This document shows, one piece after another, positions 53,592 to 61,871 of a DNA stretch of 64,000 bases. The notes beneath the pieces are model-generated. The model was not told the origin of the DNA and ran no database searches. It saw only the letters and a program-made list of their open reading frames with translations. The translations under genes and the position numbers were made by a program. Source of the stretch: Bacillus sp. FJAT-26390 (GTDB lineage Bacteria > Bacillota > Bacilli > Paenibacillales > Paenibacillaceae). Location of the stretch: assembly GCF_001682865.1 (NCBI RefSeq), contig NZ_MAQX01000001.1:1183290-1247289 (forward strand). Direction: 5' to 3'. Each line of letters opens with the position of its first letter. Within the stretch, counting starts at the first letter, position 1.

Positions 53592-55135
53592 TTATATTCC
53601 GATGGAGTAAAGCCGGTATGCTTTTTGAACACTTGACTAAAATATTGCGGGTTATCGCCAAAGCCAAACTTCTCGGCCAACTCAAACACCTTCACATCGC
53701 CAGTTCTCTCGATTTCCTCCATCGCCTTGTCCATTCTTAAACGAACGACATAATTGGAAAATTTCTCGCCAGTCTCCTTTTTGAACAGCTTGCCTAAATA
53801 ATCGGCATTCATGTACAGAATCTCGCTGGCTACCCAGTTCAGTGATAATGCAGGATTCGAAATATGCTCCTCGATGACCAGAATCATTTTATGAATAATA
53901 GACGAGTGCTTCTTGGAATGGGTATGAAAATTGTTCAAGCATATTTTCTCCGCGTTTTCGGTGACGAACTGCTCTGTTGCCCGCAGCGTCGTAAATTGAT
54001 CGAAGCTGGCGATTTTTTTCAAATAATCATTGATTTCCTCCGGCTTCCCTTGCCTAACTATGGAAATATAGAGCGGGATAACATACGATTTGGACAAATG
54101 CATATCCATTCGGCTGTCTGCCAGCAGTCTAAAATAGTTTTGCAGCTCTGCGTGAACGAAAGACCAATCACCCGATTTCACATGCATGCTAAGCGGCTCT
54201 TCATCATAAAAGAATGGCTTAAGCGCGCTATCGTCTCCGCGTTCAACATCCTTCTGCGTAATGATGCTGCCCTCACCCAAATAAAACTGGTAGTTTAAGC
54301 ATTCAAGCGTATCCCGGTACATTTTGCGGGCATGTATAATGGCTCCGGCATCGCTAACGGCAACCGTCGCATCCATCTTATAATAGGTCGAGAACGTTTT
54401 TTTAATCTCATTCAGCCATACAAATAATTGATCTGCTTCGGCAACCGCTTCAATCAACAGCAGCACATGTTTCCCGATCGTCGTGCTGAGAAGCACATTC
54501 GAGCTGCCGAGTACGTCCTGCGCAATATTTTTGACTGCAAACATATGCTCAAATTCGAAATTCCCTTCGATTTGGAACAAAAGCAGCTGTACCTTATCAT
54601 TCTCAATCGTTAGATGAAATAAATTTCCATAGTCATCCCAATCGCGCTGCCCATATGTTTTATTCGTAACGAGCTCCTTCAAAAACTGCTCCTTCGCGTG
54701 AGGAAGCACCTTTGACAATTCCTTCTGGATATTCAGCATGAAGTTTTCCTTTGATTGCTCTTTCTCCAGCTCCGCTATAACTTCCGTTAATGCGTCCGTA
54801 ATCGTATTCTCATTACAGGGCTTGAGCAAATAGTGCTTGACGCCATATTGCATAGCCGAGCGTGCATAATCAAATTCACTGAACCCAGACAATAAAATGA
54901 AGACGATGTGCGGATATCTCTCGTACACTTTCTCGACTAGCTGCAGCCCGTTCATGCCAGGCATTTTAATATCGGAAATGACAATGTCGGGCAGATTCGC
55001 TTCGATAAAAGCCATCGCCTCCAGCCCGTTGCGGGCAGTGCCGGCAAGCTCCGTATGAAATGCGTTCCAATTCACCGTGCGCGATATGCCTTCTACGATA
55101 ATTCGCTCGTCATCGACAAGCAGCACCTTATACAT
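53579..55135 (-). CDS. AraC-type response regulator (YesN-like)
   Basis: 518 aa. Receiver: [13 protein letters not shown], phospho-Asp in [13 protein letters not shown], Ser/Thr in [12 protein letters not shown], Lys in HYLLKPCNE. Long middle region, then a C-terminal AraC double helix-turn-helix ([21 protein letters not shown] and [33 protein letters not shown]). It overlaps the kinase gene stop/start by 8 bp. It probably activates the importer-GH105 operon immediately downstream. Confidence 0.9.
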   Translation of the reverse strand: [518 protein letters not shown]

Positions 55136-56882
55136 GGATATCCCTCATTTCGTAAGGAAGCATTAGCGTAACTCTCGTGCCACCGTTTGGTTCGCTATCA
55201 ACAGAAAGCCCATAGGCTTCGCCGTATAGAAGCTTAATGCGGTCCTCGATATTTTTCAAGCCTAAGCCTGAGCCTTTTGTTTTCACTTGACCGCTAAGCA
55301 GCTGTGCAACAAATGACTCCTCCATGCCAGGACCGTTATCCTCGACCGAGATGTACAACAGCTTGTCCTCTACATAAGCATGAATGCTAATTTTGCACGT
55401 ATCAATCATTTGCTCCAGCCCATAATTGATCGCATTCTCGACGAGCGGCTGCAGCGAAAGCTTCGGAATGCTGCAATAGAGCAGCTTCTCAGGCACGTCC
55501 ACATGGAAATCCAGCCGTTCCTCGAATCGATATTTTTGGATCGTCACATAATGATTGATAATATCAAGCTCCTTGCTCAGCGGAATGAGCGGCTCCTTGA
55601 GATTGATAGAGGTTCTGAGCAGCGAGCCCAATGCTTCGACCATTTGCGAAATATGCGTCTGGTTGTTCAGCTTGGCCGACCAGTTGATCGACTCCAGCGT
55701 ATTGTACAAAAAATGAGGGTTGATCTGCGCCTGAAGCGCCTTGAACTCCGTATCGCGAATCGTCAGCTGCTTCACGTAGTTCTCATGGATAAGCTCATTG
55801 ATGCGCTCCACCATGATGCGAAAATTCCGATGCAATTGTCCGGCTTCATCCATCGCAAGCGGCCGCTCGTTCGGCTCTTCCGTGTATTCGAAATTGCCGA
55901 GCTGCACCTTTTTCATTTTTGCATTCAACCGTTCTATCGGCTCCGTAATCCCTTTCGCAAAACTGACGGCTATAAAGAGAATGACGATGAACAGTATCGC
56001 AAAAATGAGTATAATCGTATTTTTCACCTTCGCAACGCGTTCAAAAATATCATCAAAAGGAATGAGCGTATAGTAGGTCCAATCGGTATACGTTGATGCA
56101 ATATACGTTACGAAGTACTGCTTGCCCTCAGAACGGATGACCTTATAACCTTCCTTGCCGGTTAACTCAGATAACTTATCGATCGGAAAAGCGGAGGCTT
56201 CCGGGTATACCGCTTCGTTATTTTTCATGATGATGAGCTGTGCGTCATTGCTGTTCATACCCTTGGCAAGGTCGCGAAACAGCTTGTTCATATCGATGCG
56301 CAGCGCTAAAGTGCCGATATAGTCTAGTTTCAGCTGCTGAAAGGATCTCACCTCACGCGCTGCAATTAAGGACTTATCGTTGCTGTAAGGCGCAATCCAC
56401 GTGTTACCGCCCTTGTTCACCGCCGTTAATTTCTTATAAACGTCCAGACGGTCCTGATATACGGTTACCGAGTTGGCGCCAACCGCATACTCATTGTCGT
56501 TCACGTCATACAGCTGGGCGGAGAGCACATATTTATCAAGCGCGCCGATGTTAACCATTCGTTCCTTCACCGTCAGTTGGACGACATAATTATCGTAATC
56601 AGACAAGCCGCTCTTGATCGATCTCAAATAGTTTTGAATGGTCGAATCCGTCGCGAGCATGAACGTCAGCTTCTCCATTTTCTTTAATTCGTTCTCGATG
56701 CTGATGGATGATAGGCTGAGCGCCTTAGAAGACTGTTTATAGATCTCCTGATCATAAAAATCAAAAGCATATTGCTGAATCACAATAGCAAGCACGGCAA
56801 CGACAAGCATGATGACTGAGATCAGCACAAACATCTTGTGTTTGATCCGCAAATTCGTATAAAGCGCTTTCAAATTAGGCAC
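55128..56882 (-). CDS. Sensor histidine kinase (YesM-like)
   Basis: 584 aa from GTG 56882, 9 nt after AGGAGG. Membrane helix at about 15-35, an extracellular Cache-like domain of about 240 residues, second helix about 287-307, HAMP, then the His_kinase family signature QAQINPHFLYNTLESINW with the phospho-His and an ATPase domain (LVENAINYGLE, SVEDNGPGM, GSGLGLKNIEDR). YesM-type kinases sense extracellular carbohydrates. First gene of the cluster. Confidence 0.9.
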   Translation of the reverse strand: MPNLKALYTNLRIKHKMFVLISVIMLVVAVLAIVIQQYAFDFYDQEIYKQSSKALSLSSISIENELKKMEKLTFMLATDSTIQNYLRSIKSGLSDYDNYVVQLTVKERMVNIGALDKYVLSAQLYDVNDNEYAVGANSVTVYQDRLDVYKKLTAVNKGGNTWIAPYSNDKSLIAAREVRSFQQLKLDYIGTLALRIDMNKLFRDLAKGMNSNDAQLIIMKNNEAVYPEASAFPIDKLSELTGKEGYKVIRSEGKQYFVTYIASTYTDWTYYTLIPFDDIFERVAKVKNTIILIFAILFIVILFIAVSFAKGITEPIERLNAKMKKVQLGNFEYTEEPNERPLAMDEAGQLHRNFRIMVERINELIHENYVKQLTIRDTEFKALQAQINPHFLYNTLESINWSAKLNNQTHISQMVEALGSLLRTSINLKEPLIPLSKELDIINHYVTIQKYRFEERLDFHVDVPEKLLYCSIPKLSLQPLVENAINYGLEQMIDTCKISIHAYVEDKLLYISVEDNGPGMEESFVAQLLSGQVKTKGSGLGLKNIEDRIKLLYGEAYGLSVDSEPNGGTRVTLMLPYEMRDIHV

Positions 56883-56949
56883 TAAAAAAAGCCTCCTACC
56901 CACGATAAGATGGTTTCAGCTATTGTTGGCAAGCCCTTATACTTCTGAT

Positions 56950-56987
56950 TGCAAAAAAGAACGCCCTGCCTCGCGGCGAGGGCGGTT
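56950..56987 (-). terminator. Terminator of the RlmM-like gene
   Basis: ACCGCCCTCGC and GCGAGGCAGGGCGTT pair, followed by CTTTTTT on the minus strand, just after the stop at 56992. Confidence 0.75.
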
Positions 56988-56991
56988 TGTG

Positions 56992-58008
56992 TTATTTTTT
57001 GATCAAATATAAAGTAATCTCTTCTCTATTATGAAACAATTGCTTCGCTTTTTGCAGCGAAAACTCCGTAGAAAGTCTGGAAATGACATCTCTAATCGTC
57101 TGAAGCGGTTTGCGGTGCATGAGCTTAACCGTGATGATCGCTGTAGCGCCCTTCGCAAGGGCAGGCTCCAGATCAAGCACCAGCTTGCACATCAGCATCG
57201 GGCTCCAGCTCATATCGCAAACTAGCAAATCGAATGAGCTCGCATTAAATTTAACCTCCGAAGCGTTTCGTTTCAAATAGGTTAAAGTCGGATAAGCCAT
57301 AAGCGATGGATGAAGCTCAGCAGGATCAACTGCGGTGACCCGCAAGCCGCGCTCCAGCAAAAGTGAAGTCCAGCCGCCCGGCGCAGCGCCTACATCAAGC
57401 GCATTCTGGTAGCCGGCGTAGTTCAGCCCAAATTCACGTTCTGCTTCAAGCAGCTTGAATTTGGCGCGGGATACTTGTCCTTCTTCTCTCTGGAAGCGTA
57501 CCGCCCCGCCCGGCCAATCCGACAGCATGTCCGATGGCGCGCCAAAGCCGATAAAAAGCTGATTGACTGCGGCATAGATCGCAATAATGACCTCTGGCTG
57601 CTGAACAACCGTCTCGGCACCGATCTCATCCAGTACCGCATCAAGCACCGCTTTCGTATCTGCAGCGGAATAAACAAACTCCGATTTTGAAGCGCGTCTA
57701 ATGTGTACGGCAACTCGTTTATTTTCAAAGGTCAGCACGGCATTGCGCACCATATCCGACAATTGCTCTAAATCATTGGCATTACCGGTAATTTCGATCG
57801 TCCGGTCCACCGGCTGCACATGCCGCAAAAAGATCGGCTCCTGCTGCAAAATCGCCTGCAGCGTCTCTTCCCGAGATTGCGGACTCGTCATCAGGAACAC
57901 TTCTCCTGCCGCAAGCTGCGTAAAGGCTACACCCTCGATCAATCTGCGAAGCTCTTCCATCGCATAAGGTGCATAAGTTTGATTGGCTGTTCCGATCCAT
58001 TGACTCAC
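56992..58008 (-). CDS. RlmM/FtsJ-type SAM-dependent RNA methyltransferase
   Basis: 338 aa. The N-terminal half is a THUMP-like domain (VDRTIEITGNANDLEQL, KRVAVHIRRASKSEFVYSAAD); the C-terminal FtsJ domain has SAM motif ALDVGAAPGGWTSLLLERG and DLLVCDMSW, IITVKLMH, and EEITLYL giving the Lys/Asp/Lys/Glu set of ribose 2'-O methyltransferases. RlmM modifies C2498 of 23S rRNA in E. coli; target here is inferred. GTG start at 58008, 10 nt after AAAGAGG. Its promoter must lie within or next to the large repeat locus. Confidence 0.78.
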   Translation of the reverse strand: MSQWIGTANQTYAPYAMEELRRLIEGVAFTQLAAGEVFLMTSPQSREETLQAILQQEPIFLRHVQPVDRTIEITGNANDLEQLSDMVRNAVLTFENKRVAVHIRRASKSEFVYSAADTKAVLDAVLDEIGAETVVQQPEVIIAIYAAVNQLFIGFGAPSDMLSDWPGGAVRFQREEGQVSRAKFKLLEAEREFGLNYAGYQNALDVGAAPGGWTSLLLERGLRVTAVDPAELHPSLMAYPTLTYLKRNASEVKFNASSFDLLVCDMSWSPMLMCKLVLDLEPALAKGATAIITVKLMHRKPLQTIRDVISRLSTEFSLQKAKQLFHNREEITLYLIKK

Positions 58009-58035
58009 GTAGCATAAACCTCTTTCATATGTGAA

Positions 58036-58214
58036 TTACCCTGGGGAAGGTCCCTTGGAGGAACCTTTTTACCCCCTGCCCCTTAAAGGGATTTTAAACC
58101 CCAAGCCCCTAAAAGGAGTTAATACCCCGAGCCCTAAAGGGAGTTAAAAAACCTAACCTTTAAAGGTTATTCCAAACCCAACCCTAAAGGGCTTACAACC
58201 AAACTTAAAAGCTT
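58036..58214 (-). repeat. Left array: about six diverged repeat units, C-rich on plus strand
   Basis: Read on the minus strand, units of 20-27 nt each contain a palindromic core (CCCTTTAGGG, CCTTTAAAGG, CCCTTTAGGG, CCTTTTAGGGG, CCCTTTAAGGGG) followed by a G-rich GTTGGG or CTTGGGG. They are decayed relatives of the right-hand units in inverted orientation. Confidence 0.75.
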
Positions 58215-58480
58215 TTCGAACCCTCCCAAACCCTCCCTTCCAAGGGAGGGCCCCAAGGACTGCGTCCTCTGGACACCTGCAATTGGACTAACGTCTGAGC
58301 TAAAGATGTGCTCGCGAGATACGTCGACGGAAGGATCGCTTTCGTCCCTATCAGGACACGCTTACAGGGTGTGCGCACGTGTTGCCTAAACGGCATAACA
58401 CCTGAGTAACGTTGGATGATCTGAGACGCTTATAAGTTAGGTTGCGATAGGATCGCTTTCGTCCCTTTGGGACACGCTTA
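58215..58480. repeat. Left arm of the inverted repeat
   Basis: Modules in order: TTCGAACCCTCCC...CCAAGG (58215-58258) with an inner 9-bp hairpin; CCTCTGGACACCTGC... ending ACTAACGT (58266-58294); CTCGCGAG (58311-58318); hairpin CGCTTTCGTCC...GGACACGCTT (58337-58363); the same hairpin again (58454-58479). Each has an inverted partner in the right arm; sequences between modules are not conserved. Confidence 0.85.
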
Positions 58481-58670
58481 CATTGGATGCGCTAGTGCGC
58501 ATGGATTCCTCTGGTACTTACTTAACTTTTTTATTAAGCAATGAATGAGAGCATTACTTGTATTATAACCGAATTCGTCACATTTCGTGAAACTAAAACT
58601 GTAAACATAGTTTTACGAACTACGATTAGCACCACGAAATGAGATTATTCGTTTTAAATCACATACCTGA

Positions 58671-58929
58671 AAGCGTGTCCTGAAAGGACGAAAGCGGTCC
58701 AACTTCCAAAATAGGCTTGTCCACCGCACTGTATCTCCAACGTTTAACGGTTTAGGAGGTAACACGAGTGCACCACAATGCAAGCGTGTCCCAACGGGAC
58801 GAAAGCGTTCGATGCTCTCCCCCAACTCGCGAGCGCCTGACTGGCTTACACGTTAGTCCAGTTGCGGGTGTCCAGAGGGTGCAACCCTTGGGGCCCTCCC
58901 TTGGAAGGGAGGGTTTGGGTGGGTTCGAA
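58671..58929. repeat. Right arm of the inverted repeat
   Basis: Mirror modules: hairpin AAGCGTGTCC...GGACGAAAGCG at 58671-58696 and 58782-58807; CTCGCGAG 58826-58833; ACGTTAGTCC...GTCCAGAGG 58850-58878 (27 of 29 matching the left); CCTTGGGGCCC...GGTTCGAA 58886-58929. Confidence 0.85.
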
Positions 58930-58948
58930 AAGCCTTTAAAGGTTTGGT

Positions 58949-59661
58949 TTTAAGCCCTTAAGGGGTTGGGGTTTAAGCCCTTAAGGGGTTGGGGTTTAAG
59001 CCCTTAAGGGGTTGGGGTTTAAGCCCTTAAGGGGTTGGGGTTTAAGCCCTTAAGGGGTTGGGGTTTAAGCCCTTAAGGGGTTGGGGTTTAAGCCCTTAAG
59101 GGGTTGGGGTTTAAGCCCTTAAGGGGTTGGGGTTTAAGCCCTTAAGGGGTTGGGGTTTAAGCCCTTAAGGGGTTGGGGTTTAAGCCCTTAAGGGGTTGGG
59201 GTTTAAGCCCTTAAGGGGTTGGGGTTTAAGCCCTTAAGGGGTTGGGGTTTAAGCCCTTAAGGGGTTGGGGTTTAAGCCCTTAAGGGGTTGGGGTTTAAGC
59301 CCTTAAGGGGTTGGGGTTTAAGCCCTTAAGGGGTTGGGGTTTAAGCCCTTAAGGGGTTGGGGTTTAAGCCCTTAAGGGGTTGGGGTTTAAGCCCTTAAGG
59401 GGTTGGGGTTTAAGCCCTTAAGGGGTTGGGGTTTAAGCCCTTAAGGGGTTGGGGTTTAAGCCCTTAAGGGGTTGGGGTTTAAGCCCTTAAGGGGTTGGGG
59501 TTTAAGCCCTTAAGGGGTTGGGGTTTAAGCCCTTAAGGGGTTGGGGTTTAAGCCCTTAAGGGGTTGGGTTTTAAGCCCTTAAGGGGTTGGGTTTTAAGCC
59601 CTTAAGGGGTTGGGTTTTAAGCCCTTAAGGGGTTGGGTTTTAAGCCCTTAAGGGGTTGGGT
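58949..59661 (+). repeat. Tandem array, 31 units of 23 bp with paired GGGG tracts
   Basis: Unit is TTTAAGCCCTTAAGGGG followed by TTGGGG. Units start at 58949 plus multiples of 23. The first 26 are identical apart from the last base of unit 26-27; the last five carry T in place of the final G. A degenerate unit precedes (58926-58948, core CCTTTAAAGG) and one follows (59662-59684, core CCCTCGAGGG), both with the palindrome kept. Stops occur in every frame on both strands, so it is not coding. No spacers, so not CRISPR. Confidence 0.97.
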
Positions 59662-59690
59662 GTTAAACCCTCGAGGGTCTGGGTGAAAAA

Positions 59691-60023
59691 TTACCGACCA
59701 GCTATTTTATTTAATAGCGCGTCCGTCATGGGACCATTGTGCAGCTTGGTCTCTGCTGGCGCGTTTGTTGATAACATATGGTACATTTGCATGCGTCCAG
59801 CCGCGCTTGAGGTGTGCAAGAAGATTTGCTCGGGGTAGCGACCTGTCTCTACGATATGGCGCACCACTTCGTAGCCTGTAGGCTGGGCCCATCCTAGATC
59901 GTAATCTAGTGATAGAATACCGATCGTCTCAAGGTCTAGCAGCTGCTTGCATTCTTCCGCATTGCTTGCCAGCACGAAGCCTTTTGGACATGTACGGTAA
60001 TCATCTAAATACACATGAATCAT
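59691..60023 (-). CDS. cREC-like (receiver-fold, cyclic-phosphate-processing type) small protein
   Basis: 110 aa. MIHVYLDDYRTCPKGFVLASNAEECKQLL and ILSLDYDLGWAQPTGYEVVRHIVETGRYP show a receiver-like fold with Asp pairs (LDD, LDYD) but not the full response-regulator set; later IFLHTSSAAGRMQMYHML. Proteins of this type are sometimes mislabelled FtsJ; a cREC family label fits from memory, moderate certainty. The stop codon is 7 bp from the repeat locus, with no terminator between. ATG at 60023 after GGGGGA. Confidence 0.6.
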   Translation of the reverse strand: MIHVYLDDYRTCPKGFVLASNAEECKQLLDLETIGILSLDYDLGWAQPTGYEVVRHIVETGRYPEQIFLHTSSAAGRMQMYHMLSTNAPAETKLHNGPMTDALLNKIAGR

Positions 60024-60065
60024 GAATGAGTCCCCCGTTCAGCGTCAGATTTAAAGCTTCTTTAT

Positions 60066-60881
60066 TCACTGATCCTTTTGGCAGTCTGAACAAACGAATG
60101 CTTTTCGGCCAGATACTTCAATTTTCTCGATCACACCGCCGCAACGCGGACAGTTTTGACCCTCGCGTTCGTAGACTGAAAAATGGCTGCTATGACCGCC
60201 AGTCAAGCTGTCTCCCTCGGCAAAAGGCTGCTCTCCCGCTCCGCCCTGTGAAATCGCTTCCTTTAATACATTATGCATCGATTCGTATAGGCGTTCCCAA
60301 GTTTCGCGTTCGAACATCGGTATTTTTGCATCGGGACGCAGCGCCGCAGCATAGCATATTTCGTCTGAATAAACCGCGCCAATGCCTGAAATGACATTTT
60401 GGTCCATTAATGACGGTTTGATCGAACCGCGTTTTTTGGCAAAACGAGAGATGAATCGGTCGATCGTCAGTCTTTTGTCCAAAGCATCAGGCCCGAACCG
60501 TCCCAGCTTCTCCTCAACTTCCTTAACAGTCAATAGCTGCAGAGCATCCGCGCGCAGTCCACCGAAGTATAAAGAGACTGTGCCAAAATGCAGCTTCACC
60601 TGGGCAGCGCGTTCCGGCCCATCCGTCTCACTGCCTTTATACAAATAAGCCCCCTGCCCCAATTGAAGCAATAGGCGCTTGCCATTGTCCAAATGAAACA
60701 ACAAAAACATTCCGCGTCTTTCAACAAACCAAATCACTTTGCCTGCGACATCTCGCTCAATTTGCTCTTCGCTAGCTTGGAAAGCTTTTACATTCGATAT
60801 CTCGATACCGGTAATTTGAGCTCCCGCGAATTGCTCCGCTAATAACGCTCTATAAATGTCCAGTTCCGGCAGTTCCTGCAT
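60066..60881 (-). CDS. Fpg/Nei-family DNA glycosylase-like protein without catalytic proline
   Basis: 271 aa. The family normally starts MPELPE, with Pro2 as the Schiff-base nucleophile and Glu3. Here it is MQELPELDIY: Pro2 is Gln, Glu3 is kept. Helix-two-turn-helix QNVISGIGAVYSDEICYAA (usual Asn after GIG is Ala) and a C-terminal zinc finger (CPRCGG, CSDC) are intact. Glycosylase/lyase chemistry by the standard route is doubtful; lesion binding may remain. ATG 60881 has GGAAGGAAG upstream; no alternative start gives MPELPE. Confidence 0.75.
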   Translation of the reverse strand: MQELPELDIYRALLAEQFAGAQITGIEISNVKAFQASEEQIERDVAGKVIWFVERRGMFLLFHLDNGKRLLLQLGQGAYLYKGSETDGPERAAQVKLHFGTVSLYFGGLRADALQLLTVKEVEEKLGRFGPDALDKRLTIDRFISRFAKKRGSIKPSLMDQNVISGIGAVYSDEICYAAALRPDAKIPMFERETWERLYESMHNVLKEAISQGGAGEQPFAEGDSLTGGHSSHFSVYEREGQNCPRCGGVIEKIEVSGRKAFVCSDCQKDQ

Positions 60882-60920
60882 GAAGCTCGCTTCCTTCCTA
60901 TGTTCTTCGCTTGCTTTGTC

Positions 60921-61733
60921 TTATATCTCTCTATGGTCAGAAATATACAAACGAAGGTTCTCTAAGTCATTGCAAATAATCGATGGCTTACAACCGGCTT
61001 GCTCTGAATAATAATCCAAATTTTCAGCCGTTGTGAGTCCCGTTAATACCAATATCGTGCCACAGCCTGCTGCCTCGCCAAATGCGATATCCGTAGCCAT
61101 GTTGTCGCCAACTACCCATGTTTCATCAGCCTTTAATCCAATCTCTCGTAACGAATATCCCATAAGAATAGATGAGGGCTTGCCAATTAGAATGGGCTCC
61201 TTGCCACCGGCTGCCCTAAGCATGGCGCCTATGGAGCCTGCACCCGGAATGAGGCCATCGCTAGATGGCAGCAGCAAATCAGGATTCGTCAAAATGAAAG
61301 TGGCCCCGCCATGTATATAACGTACCGCCTTCGTTAACCGCTCATAAGTAAAGGAACGGTCAATCCCTTGGAGTACAAAATCCGGCTGCTCCTCCGTCAG
61401 CAATAAGCCTGCTTCTTGAACAGCCTTTCTAAGACCCGCTTCTCCGACTACAAAAACGGATGCCCCCGGCTTCAAACGTGAAATATGCTCAGCAGCTGCT
61501 TGTGCAGAGGTACATACTTCATCTGCCGCAGCAGGAATTCCCATTTTCAATAGTCTCTCGGCTACGTCTTCAGGCGTTGCCGATGAATTATTGGTTACAA
61601 ACCGAAACGGAAGCTTTGTTTCCCTTAAATAAGTGATCAACGTGTCTGCACCATCAATGCGGTGGGTGCCGTGATAAAGCGTGCCGTCAAGGTCAATTAG
61701 CAATCCGCGCATTGCCGGTTGTTTTACTGTCAT
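60921..61733 (-). CDS. HAD-IIA sugar phosphatase (NagD/YutF-like)
   Basis: 270 aa from ATG 61733 after GAGAGG. Motif I GLLIDLDGTLYHGTHRIDGA, motif II FVTNNSSATPEDVAERL, Lys in LIGKPSS, motif IV WVVGDNMATDIAFGEAAGCGTILVLTG. The C2 cap between motifs II and III is typical of NagD-type enzymes. Broad phosphatase of nucleotides or sugar phosphates. Upstream of the Fpg-like gene by 39 bp. Confidence 0.85.
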   Translation of the reverse strand: MTVKQPAMRGLLIDLDGTLYHGTHRIDGADTLITYLRETKLPFRFVTNNSSATPEDVAERLLKMGIPAAADEVCTSAQAAAEHISRLKPGASVFVVGEAGLRKAVQEAGLLLTEEQPDFVLQGIDRSFTYERLTKAVRYIHGGATFILTNPDLLLPSSDGLIPGAGSIGAMLRAAGGKEPILIGKPSSILMGYSLREIGLKADETWVVGDNMATDIAFGEAAGCGTILVLTGLTTAENLDYYSEQAGCKPSIICNDLENLRLYISDHREI

Positions 61734-61871
61734 TGCGTAAGTCCTCTCAGGGCGCAAACGGCAGCTGTTGAAATCTGGTTGCTAAACTTACGTTCTCCAT
61801 AATAAGATAAGCCATACCATTAACCAGCAGCCGCCTTTATTACGCCTCTTTCCTATATTAAGGTTACCCGT

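Larger units (their letters stand above)
58036..59684. repeat. Large gene-free palindromic repeat locus, about 1.65 kb
   Basis: Axis near 58572. Left array (58036-58214), left arm (58215-58480), AT-rich centre (about 58481-58670), right arm (58671-58929), right array (58930-59684). Mirror modules keep one axis: summed coordinates are 117144 for four separate modules. The best is 58215-58258 against 58886-58929, 43 of 44 bases. No frame is credible as a gene: short frames of 60-70 codons in the arms are translations of the hairpins and lack ribosome binding sites. It abuts the GTG-start gene at 58008 and the stop codon at 59691. No known element recognised. Confidence 0.9.

Noticed and set aside
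58205-58953. Short frames of 61-70 codons inside the arms (58205-58396, 58613-58825, 58768-58953)
   Set aside because: They translate the hairpin modules, giving repeated RFRP-type peptides, have no ribosome binding sites and break at the arrays.
58949-59661. CRISPR array
   Set aside because: Units are contiguous 23-mers with no unique spacers and no cas genes nearby.
58031-59700. Transposon with target-site duplication (GTGAATTACC left, GTGAAAAATTACC right)
   Set aside because: The resemblance is imperfect and the right copy abuts a stop codon; no transposase or clear terminal repeats.
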